A stretch of 64,000 nt of DNA from an uncultured Hyphomonadaceae bacterium (GTDB lineage Bacteria > Pseudomonadota > Alphaproteobacteria > Caulobacterales > Maricaulaceae): contig CAJXPX010000001.1 in NCBI GenBank assembly GCA_913058335.1, positions 62,001 through 126,000 of the forward strand, in the 5' to 3' direction. A program made the translations under genes and the position numbers. Each line of letters begins with the position of its first letter. Position 1 is the first letter of the stretch. Below are positions 8,550-17,038 of this stretch, one piece after another. The notes below the pieces were generated by a model. It was given only the letters and a program-made list of their open reading frames with translations, ran no database searches and was not told where the DNA came from.

Positions 8550-10340
8550 TTAAAACGCCGCTTCTTCGAGAGCCATGACAGGTTCTGCGCCTGTCTTTAT
8601 TTTTGCGAGATGGGCGTCGAGCATCGGCAACATCCGAAGCATAAAGAAACGACCTGTAATGATCTTGTTCTTATAGAAGGACTCATTCGATCCATCATCA
8701 ATTTTAGCCTGCGCGACGACCGCCATTCGTGCCCACATATAGGCCAATGTCGAAAGCCCCATCATATGCATGTAATCGACAGAGCCCGCGCCCGCATTGT
8801 TCGGATCGGACATACCGTTTTGCATGAGCCACATTGTCGCTTCGGTTAATTTCTTTTGAGCGCTCTCCAAACCATTCATAAACTCGGATAGGTTTTCAGT
8901 GTCTTTGTTTTCTTTCAAAAACTCACCGATCTCGCTGTTAAGTGCCATTAGAGCGCGGCCACCATTGCGGGCGAGTTTACGGCCTACCAAGTCGAGCGCT
9001 TGAACCCCGTTTGCCCCTTCATAGATCAAGGCAATACGGTTATCGCGAACAAATTGGCTCATGCCCCATTCTTCGATAAATCCGTGACCCCCAAAAATTT
9101 GCTGGCAATCGATCGTAGTCTTCATCGACATATCGGTGAGATAGCCTTTAATAACAGGTGTCAGAAGACCCAAATAATCGTCGCATTTTTCGACGAGTTT
9201 TGCGTCGTCTGAATGCTTCTCAATATCTTCCTGTTTAGCCGCCCAATAAAGGAGCGCCCGTCCCGCTTCGTTGAATGATTTGGTTTCCATCAACATGCGG
9301 CGCACATCCGGATGGACAATGATTGGATCCGCAGGTTTGTCTTCTTCTTGCGGCCCGGCCAAGGAACGTCCTTGCAGGCGGTCTTTGGCATAAATTGCAG
9401 CATTTTGATAAGCAACTTCTGACTGGCCGAGACCTTGTAAGCCAACACCGATACGGGCCTCGTTCATCATTACAAACATAACGCGAAGGCCTTTGTTTTC
9501 TTCGCCGATAAGATACCCTTCCGCGTCATCATAATTCATAACGCAGGTCGAGTTTCCGTGAATGCCCATTTTCTCTTCAATGGAGCCGCAGGACACGGCA
9601 TTGCGTTCGCCCGGATTCTCGTTCTCATCCAGTTTGAATTTCGGGACAATAAAGAGCGAAATACCCTTAGTGCCTTCAGGCGCGCCTTCGATACGGGCCA
9701 AAACCAGATGAACAATATTATCGGACATATCGTGTTCACCGGCGGAGATAAAAATCTTCTGACCGGAAATTTTATAAGTCCCGTCGTCATTTGGAACGGC
9801 TTTCGTTTTCAACAGACCCAAATCCGTTCCGCAGTGCGGCTCTGTCAGGTTCATCGTCCCAGTCCAATCACCGGCGATCATTTTCGGAAGATAAGTCTGT
9901 TTTTGCTCTGGCGTGCCGCTCGACATAATCGCTTTGATGGCGCCCCCTGTGAGGCCAGGATACATGGCGAAGGCCATATTGGACGACGTCCACATTTCTG
10001 ATGCGGCGATGCCTAACATACCCGGCATGCCTTGTCCGCCGAACTCAGGGTCCAAAGACAATCCCGTCCAGCCATTTTCAGTCATTTGTTTGAACGCCTC
10101 TTTAAAACCTGTCGGTGTCGTGACAGATCCATCTTCATGGCGGACGCAACCTTCGTGATCGCCAACGGCATTGAGCGGCGTCAAAACTTCCTCAGCAAAT
10201 TTAGCACTCTGGTCGAGTACAGCATCCGCAAGATCGCGGTCTACTTCTGAAAAAGCCTCATAAGATTGCAATTCCTCGAAACCGAGAACTTCATGCAATA
10301 GGAACTGCATATCACGTATGGGAGCTTTATAACTTGGCAT
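8550..10340 (-). CDS. Acyl-CoA dehydrogenase, long form with extra C-terminal domain (DmdC-like)
   Basis: This 596-residue protein belongs to the long acyl-CoA dehydrogenase group related to DmdC. Features are a MPSYKAPIRDMQFLLHEV N-terminal helix typical of this group, the signature TMNLTEPHCGTDLG, the active-site segment IALIYEGANGVQALDL (base Glu in YEG) and a roughly 130-residue C-terminal extension. It oxidises an acyl-CoA and feeds ETF. The start has an AAGGA site six bases upstream. It is the first structural gene after the MerR regulator, with a gap of only 32 bases. Confidence 0.9.
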   Translation of the reverse strand: MPSYKAPIRDMQFLLHEVLGFEELQSYEAFSEVDRDLADAVLDQSAKFAEEVLTPLNAVGDHEGCVRHEDGSVTTPTGFKEAFKQMTENGWTGLSLDPEFGGQGMPGMLGIAASEMWTSSNMAFAMYPGLTGGAIKAIMSSGTPEQKQTYLPKMIAGDWTGTMNLTEPHCGTDLGLLKTKAVPNDDGTYKISGQKIFISAGEHDMSDNIVHLVLARIEGAPEGTKGISLFIVPKFKLDENENPGERNAVSCGSIEEKMGIHGNSTCVMNYDDAEGYLIGEENKGLRVMFVMMNEARIGVGLQGLGQSEVAYQNAAIYAKDRLQGRSLAGPQEEDKPADPIIVHPDVRRMLMETKSFNEAGRALLYWAAKQEDIEKHSDDAKLVEKCDDYLGLLTPVIKGYLTDMSMKTTIDCQQIFGGHGFIEEWGMSQFVRDNRIALIYEGANGVQALDLVGRKLARNGGRALMALNSEIGEFLKENKDTENLSEFMNGLESAQKKLTEATMWLMQNGMSDPNNAGAGSVDYMHMMGLSTLAYMWARMAVVAQAKIDDGSNESFYKNKIITGRFFMLRMLPMLDAHLAKIKTGAEPVMALEEAAF

Positions 10341-10372
10341 TGTCTATCCTTTTACTGTCTATCTAAGGGACT

Positions 10373-10909
10373 CTATGTGTGTTTGGGAGCCGCAAAATCG
10401 TCGGCCTGGTAGTCAAAGCTGTAGCCCTGCCCTCCATCGGAATGGGCAAAACTCTTTTTGAAAGCGGCTTCATACTTTGCAGCGAGACTTTCGACGCTTG
10501 GCTCTTCTTCGGCTTGAGTCAGATGGTCATCAATAATTTCAACAATTTCACTGAGGTCGCGGGCCATAATATCAATGTCTTCGCGGCGTCGTTTCAGCCC
10601 TTGAAGAACCGTTTGAAAACTGGACTTACGGATTTCCAGCTCTTCCCTGTCGGAGACCTTACCTTCGGTAACATCTAATACAGCTTTTATGTCGTCGAGA
10701 GAAAATCCCATCCGTTTGGCCCGCATAATACGTTCAAAGCGCGCTCTGTCGGCAGCCGAATAAAATCGAGCGCCCGCCTCGTCGCGATCGGGACTTAGCA
10801 AACCTTTATCCTCGTAAAATCGCAAAGTGCGCGCTGTCACATCAAACATATCCGCGAATTGGCGAATGCCCCAATCTGAACTTTTCGTTTTATTTGAATT
10901 CGCCTGCAT
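10373..10909 (-). CDS. MerR-family transcriptional regulator of the acyl-CoA operon
   Basis: The 178-residue protein has a MerR winged helix-turn-helix at about residues 14-80 (IRQFADMFDVTARTLRFYEDKGLLSP) and a dimerisation coiled coil (about 85-130). It lacks the cysteines of metal-sensing MerR proteins. MerR proteins of this size next to acyl-CoA dehydrogenase genes are usually LiuR/PsrA-like controllers of branched-chain amino-acid or fatty-acid breakdown. It is the promoter-proximal gene of the operon it probably controls. A perfect 16-base palindrome just upstream of its start is the likely operator. Confidence 0.85.
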   Translation of the reverse strand: MQANSNKTKSSDWGIRQFADMFDVTARTLRFYEDKGLLSPDRDEAGARFYSAADRARFERIMRAKRMGFSLDDIKAVLDVTEGKVSDREELEIRKSSFQTVLQGLKRRREDIDIMARDLSEIVEIIDDHLTQAEEEPSVESLAAKYEAAFKKSFAHSDGGQGYSFDYQADDFAAPKHT

Positions 10910-10925
10910 TCACTCCAAATAGTTT

Positions 10926-10941
10926 ACGTTTACGTAAACGT
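10926..10941. promoter_or_regulatory. Perfect 16-bp palindrome, probable MerR operator
   Basis: ACGTTTACGTAAACGT is a perfect palindrome 17 bases upstream of the MerR-gene ATG. The TTTACGTAAA core resembles operators that comparative genomics has assigned to LiuR-type MerR regulators. I infer autoregulation and control of the downstream acyl-CoA genes. Confidence 0.6.
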
Positions 10942-11005
10942 CAATGCTGTATTTCACTTACCTCGACGATGGCCTTAATAGTTTCTTGGTTAAATGGTTA
11001 ACGCC

Positions 11006-11020
11006 TTAACCGCGTGTTAA
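11006..11020. promoter_or_regulatory. CtrA box (TTAA-N7-TTAA) upstream of the podJ-like gene
   Basis: TTAACCGCGTGTTAAC matches the CtrA full-site consensus TTAA-N7-TTAAC. Two more TTAA elements precede it at 10990 and 10998 with four-base spacing. A GATTC (GANTC, CcrM-type methylation site) lies at 11057-11061, 45 bases before the ATG. Both motifs are hallmarks of cell-cycle promoters in this bacterial group. Confidence 0.6.
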
Positions 11021-11105
11021 CTACGATGAGGGCATTTTAAACCAGAGGGCATGGGTGATTCTAAATTTCTCATGATCTGCGGGACATATATTTTTTGAGA
11101 TTTTA

Positions 11106-14000
11106 ATGAGTCAGTCATCAGGAGACAGCCAGAAGGAAGCGACGCCCGAGAAAACGGTGTCTGAAGCGGATGCGTCCTCACCTTCTGAAAAAGCTGCCTC
11201 TACAACATCAAAAAAGACTTCCTCTACAAAGAGAGCCTCCGGCTCCAAAAAGTCCACCGCCAAGAAAAATACGTCAAAAAAACCTGCAAAGCCGGTGTCT
11301 AAGAAAATGACCCTTGCGGAAATGCAGTCCTCGTTAAAGTCCCTTGAAACACGAATGAAACGAGCCGACACGTTGACGCGAAAGAGCGTTAAAACATTAG
11401 AGGAAGTTGTCGAAAGCCTCGATGCACGGACTCAGAAAGACAATGACAATCAAAAGTCAGCCTTGTCACAGCGGGTTGGGCGTCTTTCCAGTGATTTAGA
11501 AGAAGGTCTCGCGACAACGCGCGCCGAAATTAAAGCGGCGCTTGCCTCAGCCCTTGCCAATCCTAACCCCAATCCAGCTGATGTAGAAACTGCGGTCGCG
11601 CAGGCTATGTCGCGCCTTAATGATACGGAAACGCAGCAAGCCCAAGCGATTGCCAAGATCAATCGGCACTTGGCCAATCTCGCGAAAGCTGTTGAAGACC
11701 GCCTTGCCACAGATCAAATCGCCGCAACCGAAGCGCTCCACCGGGTCCAAACTCAACTTTCAGACCAAATAGAATCTGTTGAAACGGAGTCGGCTAAAGC
11801 CATCGGCTCTATCGGCGGAAAAGTCGCCACCCTTTCAGAAGCCTTGGAAGCGCGTCAGTCCCGCATAGATGCGTCTCTTACTGAAAAAGTTTCCGACCTC
11901 GCCGCGAGAACCCAAGCCGAATTTGATAAAAAGACAAACTCTATGGAAGAGCGCATCAAAACGCTCGAAATGGCCGAGCGTGAAGCGGCGCTCCAACGCC
12001 CGGATGGAATGTCGGCAGAAATAGCAGCGAACGTCTCGGCACTTTCAGGACAAATAGAAACCCTTCAAAGCCGATTAGACGACATAGATGCCAGCTTTAC
12101 AGCTTTGCAGGCTCAAACAGATATTATGGGACAGGATCTGGTTAAAACCCAAGTTCAGCTCCAAGATACAAAATCCCAAAATCTAACGGCTCACCGCAAC
12201 CCTGCTCTAGAACAGGAATCGACGCCGCCTCCCCCCTACCCGTCTGAACAGGCAACTCAAACGCCTCGCCCACATGCCGCGCCAAATCCCGCTCGTGTAA
12301 GCAATGTCATAAACATGGTTCCCGCGTCCCAGCCCTCCTCGAACCCTTACAGTCAAAGCGCGTCCGGTGAACAATCGGCCTTTGCGGCGCATGAACCTAT
12401 TGAATTCGATCCATCCAGCTATCACCAAAGCAATCCCTACTCTCAACCCAACATGCCACAAATGATGCAACAATCGGCCGCGACAGCTTTTGCGCAGCCT
12501 GAATTTGCGCCGGAACTAATGCCGGAGTCGGAAGAATACTCCGTTAATGAACCGTCCCCTTATCAAGACGACGCGTATTCTGAAGAGACCTATCCCTACG
12601 AACAATACGCGGCGCAAAACTATCAAGATGTCGAGTCTATGCCGGCGGGAGATCCTCTCTTGCCTTATGCTGACCCAGCCTACGCTGAAACCGGGACACA
12701 AGCGGGGCATGAAACGATAGAGGCCGTTCGAATTGGCGAGCCTGATAAAAGCCGAAAAAGCCGCCGTAAGGATAGACAGGCGAATAGCGCTAAATCTGGA
12801 CTCGGAGGTTCATCTCTCTTTACGGCCCGTAATTTGCGGGTAGCAGCCTTGGCAACAGGGTTGACCCTTGTCACCTTATTTATGGTTAAATCGTTTCTGA
12901 CAGACAGTTCTGAAAATCCTGTTACGTTACAATCTAAACCTTCAAGCCCGTCTGTCGAACAATCCTTAAATCAGCCATCTCAGGCGCCTGACCTTCCACC
13001 TAGAGGCCCTCTCACGCCGGAAATGCCTGTTTCAGATGCCTCAACTCCTGAAGGCTCAACTTCAGAATCTATGATGCCAGAAGCTCCGGCGGCAAACCTT
13101 CAAAACGCATCCCAAGCGGAACCCACCCCGCCTATTGGGACCTATGAAGATACTGCTATGCCGAAAATTTCTGATGAAGGCATCAGTACGTTGGAAAGCG
13201 CGGCCCAAAAAGGTGACGCCGTAGCTCAGTTTCAGCTCGGCTTGTCCTATCTCGAACAAAACCGCGTTGCCGACGGGGTTAGCCTTATTCGTTCGGCCTC
13301 ACAGACCTTGCCTGCAGCCCAATATCGACTTGCCAAACTTTATGACAGCGGTATCGGAGTTAAAAAAGATACCTCTCTCGCCCGCGACCTAACAGAACGC
13401 GCAGCCCGGGCCGGCAATCGCATCGCCATGCATGACCTTGCTATATATTACGCCTACGGAAATGGCGACGTATCTGTTGATATGGAAACTGCAGCCGGTT
13501 GGTTTGCAAAAGCGGCTGAGCGCGGCGTCGTAGACTCACAATTCAACCTCGCTATTCTGTTCGAAAACGGACAGGGTGTTGAGCAAAGTCTTCCGGACGC
13601 TTATTTCTGGTATGCCATCGCAGGAGAGCAAGGCGATCAAACTGCTGCCGCTCGAATCTCGGCTTTGGAAAATCAAATGCCTCCGAGCGATATTGAAGCC
13701 GCCAAAACCCGCGTCGCAAACTTTAGGCCCGTACAAATAAACGGCGCAGCAAATGGTATTTTTAAAGACCTACCTTGGTCCAAAGTCGGCCCTTCTGCGG
13801 CCGCCCAAACCAAAGCCGAAATTAAAGAGGCCCAGATTCTACTCACTGATATGGGATTTGAAATCGGGGCGGCAGACGGCATAATGGGTGAAAGAACCCG
13901 CAACGCCATTCTCGGCTTCCAACGCGCGAACAACCTCTCTGAAACAGGCCTAGTCAACGGCGCTCTCTTAGATCGTCTGGAAAATGCCAGCAGAGCCTGA
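11106..14000 (+). CDS. podJ: PodJ-like polar localisation protein (coiled coil, TM, Sel1 repeats, peptidoglycan-binding)
   Basis: The 964-residue protein starts with a Lys/Ser/Thr/Ala-rich cytoplasmic segment (1-70). A long coiled coil (about 70-370) and a Pro/Gln/Tyr-rich low-complexity linker (about 370-560) follow. A single membrane helix lies at about 578-597 after a basic RKSRRKDRQ patch. The periplasmic part holds four or so Sel1 repeats (about 691-858) and a peptidoglycan-binding domain (about 903-958, AQILLTDMGFEIGAADGIMG). This order and length match PodJ of Caulobacter (974 residues), which recruits polar organelle and cell-cycle proteins to the flagellated pole. Low sequence identity in the linker is normal. 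The CtrA box and GANTC site upstream support cell-cycle control. Another Sel1/PG-binding polar protein of the group is the alternative. Confidence 0.7.
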   Translation: MSQSSGDSQKEATPEKTVSEADASSPSEKAASTTSKKTSSTKRASGSKKSTAKKNTSKKPAKPVSKKMTLAEMQSSLKSLETRMKRADTLTRKSVKTLEEVVESLDARTQKDNDNQKSALSQRVGRLSSDLEEGLATTRAEIKAALASALANPNPNPADVETAVAQAMSRLNDTETQQAQAIAKINRHLANLAKAVEDRLATDQIAATEALHRVQTQLSDQIESVETESAKAIGSIGGKVATLSEALEARQSRIDASLTEKVSDLAARTQAEFDKKTNSMEERIKTLEMAEREAALQRPDGMSAEIAANVSALSGQIETLQSRLDDIDASFTALQAQTDIMGQDLVKTQVQLQDTKSQNLTAHRNPALEQESTPPPPYPSEQATQTPRPHAAPNPARVSNVINMVPASQPSSNPYSQSASGEQSAFAAHEPIEFDPSSYHQSNPYSQPNMPQMMQQSAATAFAQPEFAPELMPESEEYSVNEPSPYQDDAYSEETYPYEQYAAQNYQDVESMPAGDPLLPYADPAYAETGTQAGHETIEAVRIGEPDKSRKSRRKDRQANSAKSGLGGSSLFTARNLRVAALATGLTLVTLFMVKSFLTDSSENPVTLQSKPSSPSVEQSLNQPSQAPDLPPRGPLTPEMPVSDASTPEGSTSESMMPEAPAANLQNASQAEPTPPIGTYEDTAMPKISDEGISTLESAAQKGDAVAQFQLGLSYLEQNRVADGVSLIRSASQTLPAAQYRLAKLYDSGIGVKKDTSLARDLTERAARAGNRIAMHDLAIYYAYGNGDVSVDMETAAGWFAKAAERGVVDSQFNLAILFENGQGVEQSLPDAYFWYAIAGEQGDQTAAARISALENQMPPSDIEAAKTRVANFRPVQINGAANGIFKDLPWSKVGPSAAAQTKAEIKEAQILLTDMGFEIGAADGIMGERTRNAILGFQRANNLSETGLVNGALLDRLENASRA

Positions 14001-14472
14001 AGACACTTTACAAATTTTACGCGCAACAACGTCTGAAGATGTCGCCGACGTTAAATCATTATTTCTATCCTATCTGACATTCGTCACGGAGTATCTGGGG
14101 CAAGACCTGTCTTTTCAAGGTACCGAAAAAGAATTTGCTCAATTCCCGCAAACCTATACCGCGCTATATTTGGCTAAAAAAGATTCTATAGCCGTCGGCG
14201 CGGTAGGTCTTAAGCTGCTTCGTCCAGAGGTGATTGAACTCAAACGTCTCTATGTGGCGCCCAATGGACGGGGACTAAATCTTGGAGAAAAATTAAGTCA
14301 AGCCGTTATCAACGAGGCCCGCCGCCTCGGCTACACTTACCTTTATCTAGACACCGACCCCGGCCTCACCCACGCGAATGCGTTATATGAAAAATTGGAG
14401 TTTGAAGATATTCCGCAATATTACGATAATCCACTGGCAGATCAGAGCCGATATATGCGCTTAGCCCTATAG
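13984..14472 (+). CDS. GNAT-family N-acetyltransferase
   Basis: The 162-residue protein has the GNAT core: beta strand VIELKRLYVAPNGRGLNLGEKL, with the acetyl-CoA pyrophosphate-binding loop in PNGRGLNLG, then INEARRLGYTYLYLDTD and the late HANALYEKLEFED. It overlaps the end of the podJ-like gene by 17 bases in another frame, so it is probably co-transcribed. The substrate is unknown. Confidence 0.82.
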   Translation: MPAEPEDTLQILRATTSEDVADVKSLFLSYLTFVTEYLGQDLSFQGTEKEFAQFPQTYTALYLAKKDSIAVGAVGLKLLRPEVIELKRLYVAPNGRGLNLGEKLSQAVINEARRLGYTYLYLDTDPGLTHANALYEKLEFEDIPQYYDNPLADQSRYMRLAL

Positions 14473-14540
14473 GAGATATCGCCAATAGGTTACCTGTTTT
14501 CTTGGAAGCTGCCTGAACAGACTTTTTCTTCTGTCCACAT

Positions 14541-14568
14541 AAAAAGCCCCGGCCTGACGGACGGGGCT
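14541..14568 (-). terminator. Intrinsic terminator of the EF-hand gene
   Basis: On the minus strand AGCCCCG (14562-14568) and CGGGGCT (14545-14551) form a seven-pair stem followed by TTTTT. It lies 65 bases downstream of the EF-hand gene stop. Confidence 0.75.
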
Positions 14569-14632
14569 AATGGACGCCAAATTACAGTAAATGGAATTGG
14601 CGACTGATTATCAATGCGTTCGAACCAAACTC

Positions 14633-14905
14633 TTAATAGTCAGAGTCTGTTTCAGTGTCGGAATCTTTCTTTTGATCCATTTTCCAAGCTTCAAATTCGA
14701 CTTCTGAAAGCATAGAATCTGCGTCTGCATCATAAGCAGCAACTTCTTCTTCAGTAACTGCAGGAGCGACCGCCTGGATTTCGGCAACGCTTAAGAAGCC
14801 GTCTGCGTCCGTGTCAATGTCTGCGAATGCGGGTCCGGAACCGGCAAATGCGGCGGGGGCCATTGCGAATGCGGCGATTGTAGTAATTGTAGCTAACTTT
14901 TTCAT
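14633..14905 (-). CDS. Small secreted EF-hand protein
   Basis: This 90-residue protein has a signal peptide (about 1-21, ending AAFAG) and two EF-hand-like calcium loops, DIDTDADGFLSVAEIQ and DADADSMLSEVEFE. A short acidic tail (DSDTETDSDY) follows. The ATG at 14905 is chosen because GGAGAAG sits about 8 bases before it and the signal peptide begins there. The frame is open 38 codons further upstream but that part is not protein-like. It is probably periplasmic and calcium-binding; its role is unknown. Confidence 0.75.
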   Translation of the reverse strand: MKKLATITTIAAFAMAPAAFAGSGPAFADIDTDADGFLSVAEIQAVAPAVTEEEVAAYDADADSMLSEVEFEAWKMDQKKDSDTETDSDY

Positions 14906-15185
14906 TTGGACTTCTCCATTTGATATCGGGACAACAGCGTCTCGATTGAGTGTGCTATTCCCAATTCTGCCCAAACGTTCCAGTGAATAATGCCGCTTTA
15001 AACGCATTGTAAGAGACATGGCAAAAATGTGTCAAAGACCATGGCAAGACCGAGGCACAACCGCCTATTAGGTGACTCAAACGTCATAAAACTCAGACAA
15101 TCCCGACGAAACTTTGAATTTAGGACAGGCGGAAATAAGTCTGCAATCGCTTTGATTCTTACTTACTGAATCCTGAGGGCGTGCT

Positions 15186-16112
15186 CTATTTAGAGAAACA
15201 CCATTTAAGTATAGCCTTTTGTGCGTGAAGCCGGTTTTCGGCTTCGTCCCAAACAGCGCTTTGCGGACCGTCTATGACTCCGCCGGTCATTTCCTGCCCC
15301 CGATAAGCCGGAAGGCAGTGAAGAAAAGTTGCTTCTGGTGCCGCCGTCGCCAGAAGCGCCTCATCAATTTGATAAGGAGGGAATGCGGCCAGACGCTCGT
15401 CTTTATCTGTGTCCCCCATTGAAACCCAACAGTCTGTGATAAGAGCGTCAGCGTCTTTAGCTGCTTCTTCGCGGGATAGGCCAATTTCAATCTTAGCGCC
15501 TTGAACTCGCGCCGCGTTCAATTTAGCGTCCTCTATGCGGTAACCAGGTGGACTGGAAATTCGCAGGTGATAGCCGAGCTGCGCCGCCGCATTCACAAAG
15601 CTTACCAACACGTTATTTCCGTCGCCTATCCAGGCAAGGGTCATCTCCTCCAGAGGTTTTGTTGATCGCTCTTCCAGGGTCATCAGATCAGCCATAATCT
15701 GGCAGGGGTGATTATAGTCTGTGAGGCCATTGATAATAGGGACACCAGAATGTGCGGCTAGCTCGCTCATTGTTTCATGGCTATTGGCCCGCAACATAAT
15801 ACCATCGACAAAACGCGAGAGAACACGCGCCGTATCAGATATGCTTTCGCCTCGTCCAAGCTGCATATCGCTACTGGTTGCCGTAATAGAGCTGCCGCCA
15901 AGTTGGCGCATTGCCATATCAAAAGAGAACCGAGTACGCGTCGAAGACTTCTCAAAAATAAGCGCAAGTGTATGGCCATACAAAGCAGGCTTTGAATCCA
16001 CGAAACCCTGAGGTTGACCTTGGCGCGCCTTCTTCATCGCATGAGCGTCATCCAAAATGGCGCGAAGGTCGTTCTTTGTAAGATCGGCAAGTGTAAGAAA
16101 ATGTTTCGGCAT
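15186..16112 (-). CDS. argF: Ornithine carbamoyltransferase
   Basis: The 308-residue enzyme converts ornithine and carbamoyl phosphate to citrulline in arginine synthesis. It has the carbamoyl-phosphate motif SSTRTRFSFD, HPCQIMADLMT, the ornithine loop around GLTDYNHP and the conserved FLHCLPAYRGQEM near the C terminus. The length fits the family. argD lies upstream on the same strand, but about 0.9 kb and an opposite-strand gene separate them. In many relatives the two are adjacent. Confidence 0.95.
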   Translation of the reverse strand: MPKHFLTLADLTKNDLRAILDDAHAMKKARQGQPQGFVDSKPALYGHTLALIFEKSSTRTRFSFDMAMRQLGGSSITATSSDMQLGRGESISDTARVLSRFVDGIMLRANSHETMSELAAHSGVPIINGLTDYNHPCQIMADLMTLEERSTKPLEEMTLAWIGDGNNVLVSFVNAAAQLGYHLRISSPPGYRIEDAKLNAARVQGAKIEIGLSREEAAKDADALITDCWVSMGDTDKDERLAAFPPYQIDEALLATAAPEATFLHCLPAYRGQEMTGGVIDGPQSAVWDEAENRLHAQKAILKWCFSK

Positions 16113-16594
16113 TATGATATCTATCGGTAAAAACTTGTGTTTAACGAGCTTTCGTCCCCATGAAAACAGAAATATTGCCTAAAAATTGGTCGTGTTTTTA
16201 GACCGCCAGCCCCAAAACCTCTGAGCCCCGCATATATTCAGAGGGGCTCTGCATATCTGAAAGTGAGTTTCCGAAAAACGATAAGGATCATTACAGTCTT
16301 AATGTATTGGGCAGGCCACTTTCTTTCAAATGGGATGAAATCTGATATTTGTGGCCAAATATGCGGGGGTTCTGCGTAAAAATTAGACTATTCGGTAAAT
16401 AGGTCCGCAGAATTTAACCAAAAGGGGCGCCTATATCCCTAAGATTGCTTTTTTGCTCACTAAAATCTGATCTCTTGTTAAAAAGGGGGTGCGGAAGGCA
16501 ATCGTGCCAGTCGCAAAACAAGATGGCTTGTAAAAACGGCGGGGCTGCCACCCCGCCAGTACAAGCCTAAAGCATTAGACGAAAGGAACCGACA
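16113..16594. other. Intergenic region between argF and the urcA-like gene with two structured elements
   Basis: This 480-base gap holds no convincing gene. It contains two overlapping alternative hairpins at 16218-16249 on the argF side. A nested hairpin at 16525-16567 lies just before the urcA-like gene. Both are described separately. Confidence 0.6.
16525..16567 (+). promoter_or_regulatory. Nested hairpin in the leader of the urcA-like gene
   Basis: An outer stem GGCTTGT (16525-16531) pairs with ACAAGCC (16561-16567). An inner stem GGCGGGG (16538-16544) pairs with CCCCGCC (16551-16557). Both are perfect. No T run follows, so it is not a simple terminator. It ends 27 bases before the ATG, leaving the AAAGGAA ribosome site free. 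Confidence 0.55.
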
Positions 16595-16966
16595 ATGCTG
16601 TATAGCTTGCAAAAACTTTTGAGCCCTAAATCTCGCTCTGTCAAGACAGGCGTCGCCCTTCCCCTTATTCTCGGCGCATTGTCGCTTACGCCAATGACTG
16701 CATCTGCTCTTGATATTACCGTTACAGAATACAATGTTCGTTTTGAACGGACCGCTGTGCAGTCAATCGATGGTATAGAAGGCATGTATGAAACGCTTGA
16801 GCAAAAAGCAAAAGAAGCGTGCCGATTGGGCCGAGCTGTTAATGACGCTGGTGAGTATATGACAAAAAAAGACTGCGCATCTGATCTTTTGGAACAATTC
16901 GTACAGAGCGCCTCAATAGACGCTCTGACTGATTATCATTCGGAAAAAGTCATAAATAGGAAATAA
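16595..16966 (+). CDS. UrcA family protein
   Basis: The 123-residue protein has a signal peptide (about 1-39, ending TASALD) and a short mature domain. The mature part begins ITVTEYNVRFERTAVQS, then ETLEQKAKEACR and, after a gap, KDCASDLLEQFV. This spacing of two cysteines and helices fits the UrcA family of small secreted alphaproteobacterial proteins of unknown function. AAAGGAA precedes the start. It has its own structured leader and a terminator that it shares with the convergent argD gene. Confidence 0.65.
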   Translation: MLYSLQKLLSPKSRSVKTGVALPLILGALSLTPMTASALDITVTEYNVRFERTAVQSIDGIEGMYETLEQKAKEACRLGRAVNDAGEYMTKKDCASDLLEQFVQSASIDALTDYHSEKVINRK

Positions 16967-16989
16967 GGTTTTCGAAGTCACTAAAAGAG

Positions 16990-17019
16990 AGAGCCGCCCA
17001 TTTCAGGCGGCTCTTTTTA
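16990..17019. terminator. Bidirectional terminator between the urcA-like gene and argD
   Basis: AGAGCCGCC (16990-16998) pairs perfectly with GGCGGCTCT (17006-17014) around a seven-base loop, followed by TTTTT on the plus strand. It sits between two convergent genes. On the minus strand the T run is weaker (CTCTTTT). Confidence 0.85.
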
Positions 17020-17038
17020 GATTCAGAATCGGACAATT

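Noticed and set aside
11111..12874. Several open frames antisense to the podJ-like gene
   Set aside because: They are shadows of a low-complexity coding sequence. The plus-strand frame explains the region fully with domains in order.
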